Shown here: piece by piece, positions 52,715 through 61,880 of the stretch
Position numbering within the stretch: position 1 is the first letter of the stretch
How the letters are laid out: each line of letters starts with the position of its first letter
Source of the DNA: Adiantum capillus-veneris
Lineage: Eukaryota > Streptophyta > Polypodiopsida > Polypodiales > Pteridaceae
Direction of reading: 5' to 3'
Length of the DNA stretch: 64,000 nucleotides
NCBI GenBank assembly: GCA_014529385.2
Contig: CM043947.1
Coordinates: 132,607,391 to 132,671,390 of the forward strand
Translations under genes and position numbers: made by a program
Notes under the pieces: model-generated
What the model saw: only the letters and a program-made list of their open reading frames with translations
Told to the model about the DNA's origin: nothing
Databases searched by the model: none

Positions 52715-53544
52715 TGTAACAAACTGCTGACGTGTCAAAGCCTAAAGAATGGAGCCAACTTACAGATGTGGCCGAAGAGCCTAAAACCCTAAGAAGAACA
52801 AGTAACAAAAGAAGTGTCACAAAGTGATGACGTGGTTGCCCGAGAGCAGAAAACCCTAACCCTAATTTTTGCCAGAAACTCTAACTGCTGAAACCCTAAT
52901 TTCAAAAACCCTAACTGCTGAAATCCTAATTTTGGAAACCCTAACCCTAAAACCTGCAAACCCTTATTCTGGAAACCCTAACCCTAAAACCTGCAAACCC
53001 TAATTCTAGAAACCCTAAGAAGAACAAGCAACAGAAGAAGAAGTCCTACCAACTTATGGGGACCACGTCCGATGGGGCCCCAAGTGACATAAAGGCATTA
53101 AAAATAAAGCAGAACAAACTCAAAAGACTTTGCACGTCAATATATGATGATGTGGCACCTGTACGAACGTCCCGGAATCCGCGGCGGACTTTTAGGGAAA
53201 TCTCGAAATTTTAGGAAAGTGTTTTTTTGGGGTCAACTTTTCATATCTGATGCTTTTAGGCTTTGGGCCTTTAAATATGAGCCTTGGGGGCCCTCTCTGG
53301 CACTTTTTAGCGTGCACATTGCAGAGCAGGTGCTCCCCGGCTGTTGTACTTTGCAAATCAGCAGTAATATAAAGAAATACCGAAAGGGGCGCCAAGGTTT
53401 GGGGCCAATACTCTCTGGGATGGAATTCCGCCACTCTGTGTCGCATGTTGTCTCTCTCTCTCTCTCAGTTCAGTTGTTCTTGAAGTGCTAAAAGTCTGTT
53501 CAATCTGTTCTTTGCTATTGGCACGTGGTGCCCGCCTTGTGACA
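52715..53544 (+). repeat. Element C 5' LTR with telomere-like units
   Basis: 830 bp, TGTAACAAACTGCTGACG to CCTTGTGACA. 52850-53015 contains about ten AAACCCTAA or CCCTAACCCTAA units (plant telomere type, interspersed). A TTTAAATATGAG TATA-like box lies at about 53270 and the shared block at 53367-53407. It is longer than the right LTR because of extra AAACCCTAA units. Confidence 0.93.
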
Positions 53545-53545
53545 A

Positions 53546-53560
53546 TGGTATCAGTACATC
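53546..53560 (+). other. Element C primer-binding site
   Basis: TGGTATCAGTACATC: the first nine bases match the tRNA-iMet type. Confidence 0.78.
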
Positions 53561-53730
53561 AGGCGTGTGCTTTTCTGAAAGCATACCGGTCCTACAAAAG
53601 AGCAAACAGAGCTATTGGAATTGAATTATATTTGAGGTATCAGCCACTCCCATCCTTACTTCATCGCGCATCGGGCGCGCTCCCGTCTTCACCGCTCATG
53701 TCTTACAGGGCATAAGCCAATTAAGATCCC

Positions 53731-54130
53731 TTGCAAGAGAAGGATCCAGATTTGTTTCAAGTCATTGTTTTTCTCAGAAGCAGTGCCATGCAGATGTTGT
53801 TGTCTACAGCTACCAAGCAGCATACTCCAAGTACTTGGCAAGCTTTCAAGAAAAATTTTCCCCGAAGTTATATGGTTTCTGACATCTTCCTTCGGAGTGC
53901 AACTTCTAGCAGAGTGGGGTATCCTGAAATGCTTGCCATGGAAACCCTAGCAGATTATAACTTGAAGTTTCTCGACATCTCCCAGTAGATGTCTCTTCAC
54001 GAGCAGATGACCTTGGAGGTTTAGTGTGATTGCTATCTCTTGGGACTACCATCGCCGCCAAAGAAACAGTCTATCCAAGAGCTGATGGACCATGCCGTGC
54101 TCGGCTACGACCTCATGGAAGGAACCTAAC
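53731..54130 (+). pseudogene. Element C gag remnant
   Basis: Frame 53731-53988 reads 'ATKQHTPSTWQAFKKNFPRS' and 'YPEMLAMETLADYNLKFLDI', then a TAG, and a continuation with 'LMDHAVLGYDLM'-like sequence near 54075. It resembles the middle and C-terminal part of a gypsy gag core (W..FK..F; adhesion to the next helix). A related scrap is at 36488-36741. It is too short and broken to act alone. Confidence 0.65.
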
Positions 54131-54420
54131 CCTAATTTTTGGTGCAAGTTTCAAGATGGAAAGTCAGTCGACTTTTGGAGCTCGACTAATGTCGAGATTG
54201 CTTTTTAAGTTTGAGTTTTGTTTGATCTTGGTTGGTGATCGTGTTTGGAATTTGTTTGAAATGGATGGTATCCCTAACCCTAATTTTTGGTGCAAGTTTC
54301 AAGATGGAAAGTCAGTCGACTTTTGGAGCTCGACTAATGTCGAGATTGCTTTTTAAGTTTGAGTTTTGTTTGATCTTGGTTGGTGATCCTGTTTGGAATT
54401 TGTTTGAAATGGATGGTATC
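54125..54420 (+). repeat. 148-bp perfect-like tandem duplication
   Basis: Units 54125-54272 and 54273-54420 differ by about one base (GATCGTG against GATCCTG). The open frames across it only reflect the repeat. Confidence 0.93.
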
Positions 54421-54540
54421 TGTTTTGAACCTGTTTTGGTGCCGATTTTGAATTGTTTGACTCTGGTTGGATACTATTTTCAATGATTGGTGATTTTACT
54501 CTCGGGTGGAGAAGTGAGAAATACTATTTTGGTATTGTTT

Positions 54541-54900
54541 GAACCTCGGAACGACGCAGGCCGATGCCTAGGGAGCGTTTCGTTGTATGTTTGAAAACCT
54601 CCGAACGACGCAGGCCCATGCCTGGGGAGCGTTTGGGTGTATGCTTGTAAAAAAATTGTTGTTGTGACTCCCGGCCCGGACCTGGATGGTTATGCGGGAG
54701 GAGTATTAAGAAGTCTGAGCAGTGGTTACTCTCAGCACCTCCAAACGACGTAGGCTGCGGTCTGGGGGGCGTTTGATTGTAAAAGGCCTCTACATCTCCC
54801 GGCCGGGATCTTTTTAGGTTATGCGGGAGGAGTGATGAGGGAGTCGTTGAATATCTCCCGGCTCGGACCTTATTAGGTTATGCGGGAGAAGTGTTCATCG
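54541..54900 (+). repeat. Alternating stem-loop repeats in element C
   Basis: Two units alternate. Type 1 (about 54545, 54597, 54740): CGAACGACGCAGGC.CATGCC.GGGAGCG, with a CAGGC/GCCTG stem. Type 2 (about 54667, 54797, 54856): CTCCCGGC...GGTTATGCGGGAG, with a CTCCCG/CGGGAG stem. Order 1-1-2-1-2-2. No coding frame accounts for them. Confidence 0.8.
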
Positions 54901-55102
54901 GCGGCTTTATGTTTCTATGTCTTGTAACATGCATATGTGAGCATTTGTGTTGCATTGTGATGTGCCAACCACTGAATATTCCTAATTGGATGAGATTGCC
55001 TGGGTATGTAATTTTAGTGCATCAACACCCGAGGAAGATCAGTACGGTCTGGGTGTGATGGCTAATTTTACTATGCCGGAATATCAAGAGTTCCGTTCTG
55101 GA

Positions 55103-55200
55103 CGAAAGGAGAAGCTAACTCCTTGATCAAAACAACCGATAGGAGCAGCTAACTCCTTGATCAAAAGACCAGAAAGGAGAAGCTAACTCCTTAATAAAAA
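55103..55200 (+). repeat. Three GGAG-AGCTAA-CTCC hairpins in element C
   Basis: Three copies of AAGGAGAAGCTAACTCCTT or variants (about 55105, 55140, 55174), spaced about 34-35 bp, each able to form an AGGAG/CTCCT stem. Confidence 0.85.
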
Positions 55201-55298
55201 GAGCAAACTGATTGTCCCTCGGAATGACCCTCAGAAATCTTTTAGCTAACTTGAGTTGTTTTGCAGATATGCTGTAATCGAGGACGATTACTCTCTTT

Positions 55299-55311
55299 CA
55301 AGAAGGGGAGA
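55299..55311 (+). other. Element C polypurine tract
   Basis: CAAGAAGGGGAGA directly before the right LTR TGTAACA. Confidence 0.9.
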
Positions 55312-56099
55312 TGTAACAAACAGCTGACGTGTCAAAGCCTAAAGAATGGAGCCAGCTTACAAATGTGGCCGAGGAGCCTAAAACCCTAAGAAGAACAAGT
55401 AACAGAAGAAGTGTCACAAAGTGATGACGTGGTTGCCCGAGAGCAGAAAACCCTAACCCTAATTTCTGCCAGAAACCCTAAATGCTGAAACCCTAATTCC
55501 AAAAACCCTAACTGCTAAAACCCTAATTTTGGACACCCTAACCCTAAAACCTGCAAACCCTAATTCTAGAAACCCTAAGAAGAACAAGCAATAGAAGAAG
55601 AAGTCCTACCAACTTATGGGGACCCCGTCCGATGGGGCCCCAAGTGACATAAAGGCATTAAAAATAAAGCAGAACACACTCAAAAGACTTTGCACATCAA
55701 TATATGATGATGTGGCACCTGTACGGACGTCCCGGAATTCGCGGCAGATTTTTAGGGTAATCCCGAAATTTTAGAAAAGTGTTTTTTTGGGGTCAGTTTT
55801 TCATATTTGATGCTTTTAGGCTTTGGGCCTTTAAATATGAGCCTTGGGGGCCCTCTCTCGCACTTTTTAGCGTGCACATTGCAGAGCAGGTGCTCCCCGG
55901 CTGTTGTACTTTGCGAATCAGCAGTAATATAAAGAAATACCGAAAGGGGCGCCAAGGTTTGGGGCCAATACTCTCTCGGGTGGAATTCCACCACTCTGTG
56001 TCGCGTGTTGTCTCTCTCTCTCAGTTCAGTTGTTATTGAAGTGCTAAAAGTCTATTCAGTCTGTTCTTTGCTATTGGCACGTCGTGACGCCTTGTGACA
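55312..56099 (+). repeat. Element C 3' LTR
   Basis: 788 bp, pair of 52715-53544; shared block at 55925-55967. Confidence 0.93.
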
Positions 56100-56104
56100 G
56101 CCAC

Positions 56105-57475
56105 TGCGACATAAGGTCATGGAAGAGAGTCACGTCCCACCGTATGCAAGGCATCGTGGCATTGATGTGACAGTTAAAGCGGTAGAGACATTCTTCTATT
56201 GACCTACCTTGAGGAGAGATGTGGATGCCTTTGTGCGAGCATGCATAGTTTACCAAAAGGTCAAGTTTGATAGGCAAAAGGCACCAGAGTTGTTACAACC
56301 ACTGCCGATTCCGGATAAGCCATGGGAAAGCATTGCTATGGACTTTATCTTTGATCTTCCAAGAACGCCAATAGGGAATGATGGTATATGGACCATTATT
56401 TGTAGGTCCAGCAAGCAGGCCCATTTTATCCCTGTCAGGAAGAACATAAAATCTGATCAGATGGCACGCTTGTTTATGTACAGTGTGTTTAAGTACCATG
56501 GTATGCCACAATCGATTATCAATGATCGTGATCCTTGCATGACTAGTTTGGAAGATTCTTTGAGAACATGGGCACTACGCTCAACTTCTCGTCTTTGTTT
56601 CATCCACAAACTGATGGACAGTCACAAGAGGCTAATTCTACTGTCTTAGATCTACTGAAATGTTATGTGTCAGATAATAAGGGCAAGTGGGAACAGTATT
56701 TGCCTATGCTTAAGTATGCGTACAATAATACGGTGCATTCATCTACTGGCAAAGCACCTTTTGAAATTGTTGAAGGCGGCAAAAAGGTTCATCCCATTTT
56801 GCATACAAAGGATAAGATCTTTCAGGCAGATCGATATGTTGAGAACATGGATGAAATGTACAAGAAAACCAAAGTTGCCTTGGAGAAGACTCAGGCAAAA
56901 CAAAAAAAGGTTGTTGATCGTCACCGTAGTGAATTGCTATTATCACCTGGTGATTGGGTTCTATTAAGGTTCGAAAAGGCAACGTTAAAGAAAATGAAGG
57001 GCAAGGAACGACTGTTTCCTAAGCTCAGTATGCGTTACTATGCGCCTTTTCAAGTGCTTGACAAGATTAGTGATGTGGCTTACACGTTGAAATTGCCTGA
57101 TGCATGGAAGATTCATAATGCATTTCACGTGAGTCTTCTAAGACCCTTCGTGGTTGATGTGCTAGAAGATATGCCAGATAAGGATCAGCCAAAAGTTGAG
57201 GAACTTGATGAGATCCTAGTACCTGAGCAAGTTTTGGCACATAAAGACAGAAAAGTTAAAGGAAAGGTTGCAAGACGTTATTTGGTGAAGTTCAAGAACT
57301 ATCCACTATGGATGCAAAGTGGATGGAAGAGCATGAACTGTCAGAGTCACCAAATGTATTGCAGCTTTACCTTGAAGCCTTTGGGTTACAACCTACCTAT
57401 GCCCCAACCCGACGTGTGCAAAGGAGGGGTAATGATAGAGCTAGTACATCAAATGTACATATGAATTCAGTGTAA
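56105..57475 (+). pseudogene. Gypsy-B integrase and chromodomain
   Basis: Continues Gypsy-B pol after element C. Frame 56209-56649 has 'ACIVYQKVKFDRQ' (first Cys of the zinc finger pair kept, second changed to Tyr), 'IAMDFIFDLP' and 'SIINDRDPCMTS'. A frameshift near 56560 leads to 56568-57464 with 'FHPQTDGQSQEANS' (Glu kept) and the chromodomain 'RYLVKFKNYP', frameshifted shortly after. The family function is insertion, with targeting by the chromodomain. Confidence 0.9.
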
Positions 57476-57633
57476 TACATGGAAATGACAAAAGTATGAA
57501 GATCTCATTAAGTCATTTGTATCTATGTGTTACTCCCTTTCTTGTGGATACATGCAATGATAAAAGAGTGTTGATAGCACAAGATCATCAATGGCGTGTA
57601 TTTATGGTATGCAATCGAGGATGTTTGCGATTT

Positions 57634-57646
57634 CAAGAGGGGGATA
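57634..57646 (+). other. Gypsy-B polypurine tract
   Basis: CAAGAGGGGGATA before the LTR start TGTCACGAGG. Confidence 0.9.
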
Positions 57647-58316
57647 TGTCACGAGGACGTGGTAGCTGTTAACTATGTCACGAGGACGTGGCAATTGCTA
57701 ACCTTAGTTGTTGGTTTCTTTCCAATGATTTTTGTTTTATTTTTGAGACCCTCTTTTTGAAGTAGCAAACGGTCGGACATTGTATGACCAATGTGAACGG
57801 TAGTTTCACCTGCACACAGGAAGTGGTCGGCACTGGAATCGTACAGTAAGAGGATGTCTAGGCTCAAAGCAAGATCATGTAGGTCCCCCTGTTGCACTTA
57901 GAAGTTGGCGAATACTAGGAAGTGAACTCAATAAAGGCACAACGTCAAGGTGGGACTACCAACAAAAAGTATCCGACAGTTGGGCCACATTGCACTTTTG
58001 GATGCGGTTCCAATGAGGATAGATGGTCAGATGACCAGTGGGAGCCCAACGGAAGCATCTCCTAAAATTTAGGGAAGTGCTATTTTGGGCCGTGAAATGT
58101 GTTCGCGTCATTACCTCTGGTATAACTAGGGGAACATTTTACAACTTTTCCGCGAAGTCAACTGAGTAACCAGTCGGAGATTTTTAGGCGGCAAACCCGA
58201 AATGGGAAAATGCTTGTAAATGCGCCAAGTGGCACATTTCTGTGAACTTGCCTCACAAAGGAAGAGGTAGCACTGAATTATAAGTTGGGAGGCCTCATTT
58301 TTTAAGAACTGTCACA
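57647..58316 (+). repeat. Gypsy-B 3' LTR, truncated
   Basis: First ~670 bp of the LTR, with the same tandem 29-bp start. It stops at AACTGTCACA, where element F1 sequence begins. Confidence 0.88.
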
Positions 58317-58328
58317 GTTTCTTAAGAG

Positions 58329-58494
58329 TCTTGAATGTTGCAATTTCAGATGGTCCCTAGGCAAAGTGTGTAGTAAAAACATACATCCGAAAAGCTTTAA
58401 ACTTCATGTATATTCTTGAATGTTGCAATTTCAGATAGTCCCCAGACAAAGTATGTAGTAAGAACATAGGCCCAAAAAGCTTCGAACTTCATGT
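58329..58494 (-). repeat. 83-bp tandem duplication of an RT segment
   Basis: TCTTGAATGTTGCAATTTCA starts both units (58329, 58412). On the minus strand the units encode the 'HEVRSFLGLCSYY' part of RT. Confidence 0.85.
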
Positions 58495-58950
58495 ACATTC
58501 TTTAAGTTTGGCCAATCTCATATGGTGTCTATTTTGGTCGGATCCATTTGTACATCCTTTGTTAAGACAATGTGTCCTAGAAAATGTATCTCTATGAGGA
58601 AAAAGTCACTCTTTTTTCCATTAACCACCAATCTGTATCACCGCAATGCTTGGAAATCCTACAAGTGTCTATGATCCTCCTCATGGAGGATACTATGATT
58701 TCGTTAAAGAAAGTGTCCACAAATGACCTGTACTCTCTAAAAATTCTGTCTATCATCTTGTTGAACGTTACAAGGGCATTTATGAGATTAACGGGCATCA
58801 CCAAATATATAATCCAGAGGATGTCCAAGGACTTGTATACATCTCTAGGAGCAATCGTGATTTGATGATAACCACTTTTCAGGTCGATTCTACTAAAACA
58901 AGTAGAATTGTGTAGCCTATCAAGTATATCATCAATCGTGGATATTCATC
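58495..58950 (-). pseudogene. F1 reverse transcriptase
   Basis: Minus-strand text: 'IDDILDRLHNSTCFSRIDLK', 'SGYHQITIAPRDV', 'YLVMPVNLINALVTFNKMID', and 'FFNEIIV' in place of the catalytic FFDDIIV. 'EIHFLGHIV' follows. Many stops. Both acidic residues of the active site are altered or shifted, so it is inactive. Confidence 0.82.
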
Positions 58951-59350
58951 CCTAGCAATGCAATCAAACTTTTCCTATGACAAGTGGAGCTGGGACATCT
59001 TTCCCTTGGGCCGCTAGAACTTCCTTCATGGGTGGTCCTATTTCATCAAGTGTCATCCGTAGTTGAGCTGCCAAATTTGTCGAGATAAAATTGGCCTCCA
59101 TTGAAGAAAATCAGGACTTCTTGATCTCGTACTTTGCCCCACGCTCTGTAGAGCTCTGTACTGCCATCTAGCTGTTTCGTGCTTGCCCCCACAAAATCAA
59201 GTACCAGTCGTGCCTTTTGTCTTCCCTTTCTTTCCATGCTCATTAATCGCTTTGGATGTCTTTGGTTTGTTCTCGGCATACTTCTTTGGATCTTTATTAG
59301 GGTACTTTGCAAGAATGTGACCTTGTTCTCAATAGTCGTAACATTTGTCT
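58951..59350 (-). pseudogene. F1 protease fragment joined to RT
   Basis: Frame 59046-59312: 'AWGKVRDQEVLIFFNGGQFY', with N-G-G at the active site as in E, then 'LAAQLRMTLDEIGPPMKEVL' in a shifted frame. About 500 bp that would hold the protease C terminus and RT entrance are missing. Confidence 0.78.
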
Positions 59351-60345
59351 CTTTGTAGTATTATACACGCTGCCTGATTGACAGTTTTCGGCCAATTGGT
59401 CTTCTCTTCTGTTGCTTACCCTTTCTTCTATTCCGATTGAACGATTCTTGCCCATTTCTCACTATCACTGGCCTGTTTGTAAGGTATGTTGGTGTATCGA
59501 CATGCATACCAAAACCCTGTTTGGCATGACCCATAGGTCTCTGGATAGAGTCAGACTTCTTTTGTAGACAGAAGCTTTGTATCTCTTTGGGTAAGCCGTA
59601 ACAAAACCGCTCAACTTGTTGCTTGAAGGTGATCTTCTTGAAGGAAGAAACTGGTAAAAAGTTTCCCAAAATCTCTGACAATATGTGTCCAAGGTGTCTT
59701 CTTTGGTCATCCTCTCATGATTCCAGGCTAGATGACACTCTTCATATTCTACTGTGAGCTATTAGAAGAGAAGGATGATGAACTCGGATGATCCTCTAAG
59801 TGAACACGCTTCTTGGATTTGTCAGCTGCCTCGAAAGTTGTCTACCGGTCCAAAAAGCCCAGATTGTCTGCTCCTTGACTCTTCTTATGAGATTTCCTCG
59901 TGCAAAATATTGACTTTACGCTCAATAGCATGGTCAAATGAATCTTCTGAGTACATCTTCTACTGGTTTGCACCTAGTTTGGCTTGCTACTTCATGGTCG
60001 ACTTGAGAGGTGCATGGATGGTAGCTTGCCGCAGGAATGTACCTCATCAAGTGGGTGACTCTTTAGGCATTTCACGTACTGCGGATCCTAAGAGTGCCTA
60101 ATCAATTGTTTGGCATAGGTGTCAACCTATAGTTGACAATTGAAATCCATTCTATCAAATCAAGTGCTACGTAGGAGCAGACCATGCTCTTCTCCAGACT
60201 CCTTGGAAGGAGGTTGGTTCTCAATCGAATGTCCGTTGGTTTCTTCACCCATGTGGGAAGGTGCAATAGTTTCCTCCATGCCAGAATCCATATGTGCTTT
60301 AAGAAAAGGAATCGGATTCTTCGTAGAAGAAGAATCGTCCGGGCC
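59351..60345 (-). pseudogene. F1 gag
   Basis: Frames 59361-59681 and 59465-59710 hold the end of the gag core: 'MTKEDTLDTYCQRFWE', 'QQVERFCYGLPKEIQSFCLQ', then a basic tail. 59760-60130 is decayed N-terminal gag. 60160-60378 holds the start region 'MDSGMEETIAPSHMGEETNG'. The part of the core containing A..WW is missing, so there is an internal deletion. Confidence 0.75.
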
Positions 60346-60355
60346 ATGATACCAT
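60342..60355 (-). other. F1 degenerate primer-binding site
   Basis: Minus strand TGGTATCATGGCCC at the LTR border, close to TGGTATCAGAGCCC. Confidence 0.65.
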
Positions 60356-60429
60356 CGTAATAGAGTTGGAGACTTCAAGCCAAGGATCTACAACATACGT
60401 GAGATTGCAAATAATTGAGCGAAACTTGA

Positions 60430-60491
<62 letters not shown>

Positions 60492-61044
60492 TTTTGGCAG
60501 CATTTTGTGCCTAGATGCACTGGCCCCAAAGACCGACGTTTTTGCGGTATTTCCTTTTTATTATTCTATTAGAGTATAGTGTCGGGGGTTCCTCTATCTC
60601 CCATCACTTGCAAGCTGATCAGCTAAGAGTGAGACCTTGTGCACACTTGTAGAGACCCTTGGACCACCCAAAAGCAGTTACATGAAAAGCAAAACTTCTA
60701 AAAACAACTTGACGAAAATCTGACGCCCCAAAAAGTGCAGAGCAATTTGCAAAACTCCGTACAACTACCACATCAGTAGTTTGCATTTCTCGGGCTAGTC
60801 TATTTAGTACTGCATGTGTCATCCTTCTTAGAATTTCGGCCTTGCTTTATTTAAAATAGGGTTTAGGCCCCTCAACTAGGTTCTAGTAAGTTGGTAGGGT
60901 TAGGTTTTTACACCTAACCCTCTATGGGCCACTTGACCAAAATGTGCAAGTTGATAGAACTTCTGCTCCTTTTTTTTTTAAGGGTTTAGGCCCCTCAAAT
61001 GAGTTCCGCTAGTTAGGCCATGCCACATCATCAATTTTATGACA
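60356..61044 (-). repeat. F1 5' LTR
   Basis: 689 bp, GTAATAGAG...TTATGACA on the plus strand, with (GA)n at 60438-60488 and the shared block (GGCCCCAAAGACCGACG...TTTATTATT) at about 60522-60565. Confidence 0.8.
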
Positions 61045-61445
61045 ACGAGTACAGCTTCTGTCTATCTTCACCCGGCTTTGGTGTCTTCTCTATTGCCAAC
61101 TTGAGAGGCAAATGGATAGTAGCACATTATCGGGAATGAACCTCATCAAGTAGAGAATTCTTCATATGCTTTGCATACTGTGGATCTTTGAAGTACTTGA
61201 TCATCTTCTGGTACAGGTGTCAACCTATAATTGATTTGGAACTCTATTTTATCTAAGTCTCTTGGCGGCGAGAGCAAACCATACTCTTTTCCTGATTCTT
61301 GGGAGGTAGATCGTCTTCCGTTAGAGTCTCCATTTTGTTCTTCACCCACATGAGAAGGTGGACCAATTTCCTACTTACCAGATTCACTACTCGAATCCAT
61401 GTGTGCTGCGGAAAAAGTGATCGGATCCTAGAAGAAGAATCGTTT
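61045..61445 (-). pseudogene. F2 gag N-terminal fragment
   Basis: Frame 61146-61349: 'MGEEQNGDSNGRRSTSQESG', homologous to the F1 segment at 60160-60378. 'IEFQINYRLTPVPED' matches F1 'ISIVNYRLTPMPN'. Only the gag start remains; F1's LTR abuts it at 61044. Confidence 0.7.
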
Positions 61446-61459
61446 GAGCTTTGATACTA
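61446..61459 (-). other. F2 degenerate primer-binding site
   Basis: Minus strand TAGTATCAAAGCTC next to the LTR start TGTAATAGAC (61461). Confidence 0.6.
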
Positions 61460-61550
61460 CTGTAATAGACTTGGACACTCCAAGTCAAAGATCTACAGCA
61501 ACACGTGTAAGAAAATTGCAAACAACTCAACTAAAGCTGAAAAGAGAGAG

Positions 61551-61680
61551 AAGAAGAAGAAGAGAATTTTAATGTCGTAGGAAACTATCCCAAGAGACCT
61601 TAAAGATATATCCGACGAGGAGAGTTGAACTCAAGGCCTGTTATTGAAGAGGGGAATGGCATAACCAATCTACCACACTT
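61551..61680 (-). repeat. SINE-like unit 1
   Basis: Minus strand: box-A-like GTGTGGTAGATTGGTTAT (61661-61679), box-B-like GAGTTCAACTC (61622-61632), body CTCCTCGTCGGATA and a CTT-rich tail. The box spacing suits RNA polymerase III promoters of tRNA-derived SINEs. Confidence 0.65.
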
Positions 61681-61743
61681 GGGTGATAGAAAGGTTATAC
61701 CATTTTCCTCCTTATTAGCGTACACACATACATATACTTGGCT

Positions 61744-61844
61744 CGTAGGAAACGATCCCAAGATACCTTAAAGATCTATCCGACGAGGAGAGTTGAACTC
61801 AAGACCTGTTATTCAAGAGGGAAATGGCATAACCAATCTACCAC

Positions 61845-61848
<4 letters not shown>
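61744..61848 (-). repeat. SINE-like unit 2
   Basis: Near-copy of unit 1 in the same orientation, 64 bp away, starting directly at a (GA)n tract (61849-61878). Confidence 0.68.

Positions 61849-61880
<32 letters not shown>

Larger units (their letters stand above)
52715..56099 (+). mobile_element. Element C, complete non-autonomous LTR retrotransposon
   Basis: 3385 bp with two LTRs, a degenerate iMet-type primer site, a polypurine tract and a perfect GCCAC duplication (52710-52714, 56100-56104). The internal 1.77 kb holds only a gag remnant and long structured repeats; no protease, RT or integrase. It sits in Gypsy-B, which itself sits in E. Confidence 0.95.
46794..58316 (+). mobile_element. 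Gypsy-B, second chromovirus of the Gypsy-A family, hosting two insertions
   Basis: Plus-strand relative of Gypsy-A. Left LTR complete (46794-48357), right LTR truncated (57647-58316). Gag-pol is broken by several frameshifts, a DNA-transposon-like insert (50163-50599) and element C (52715-56099). No target duplication can be scored because the right end is lost. Confidence 0.93.
58329..61044 (-). mobile_element. F1, minus-strand relative of D/E, deleted
   Basis: From right: 5' LTR (60356-61044), degenerate primer site, gag, protease start fused to RT, and the RT end tandemly duplicated (58329-58494). Integrase and the 3' LTR are absent. Confidence 0.8.

Noticed and set aside
52850-53015. A real telomere or interstitial telomere
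   Set aside because: The AAACCCTAA units are interspersed with other sequence, lie at the same place in both LTRs of element C and moved with it; this is no chromosome end.
54030-54486. Plus-strand frames of 108 and 84 codons in element C
   Set aside because: Both are readings of the same 148-bp tandem duplication in non-coding sequence.
54541-55200. CRISPR-like array
   Set aside because: Repeats are imperfect, of three kinds and unevenly spaced, with no unique-spacer pattern; the context is a plant retrotransposon.
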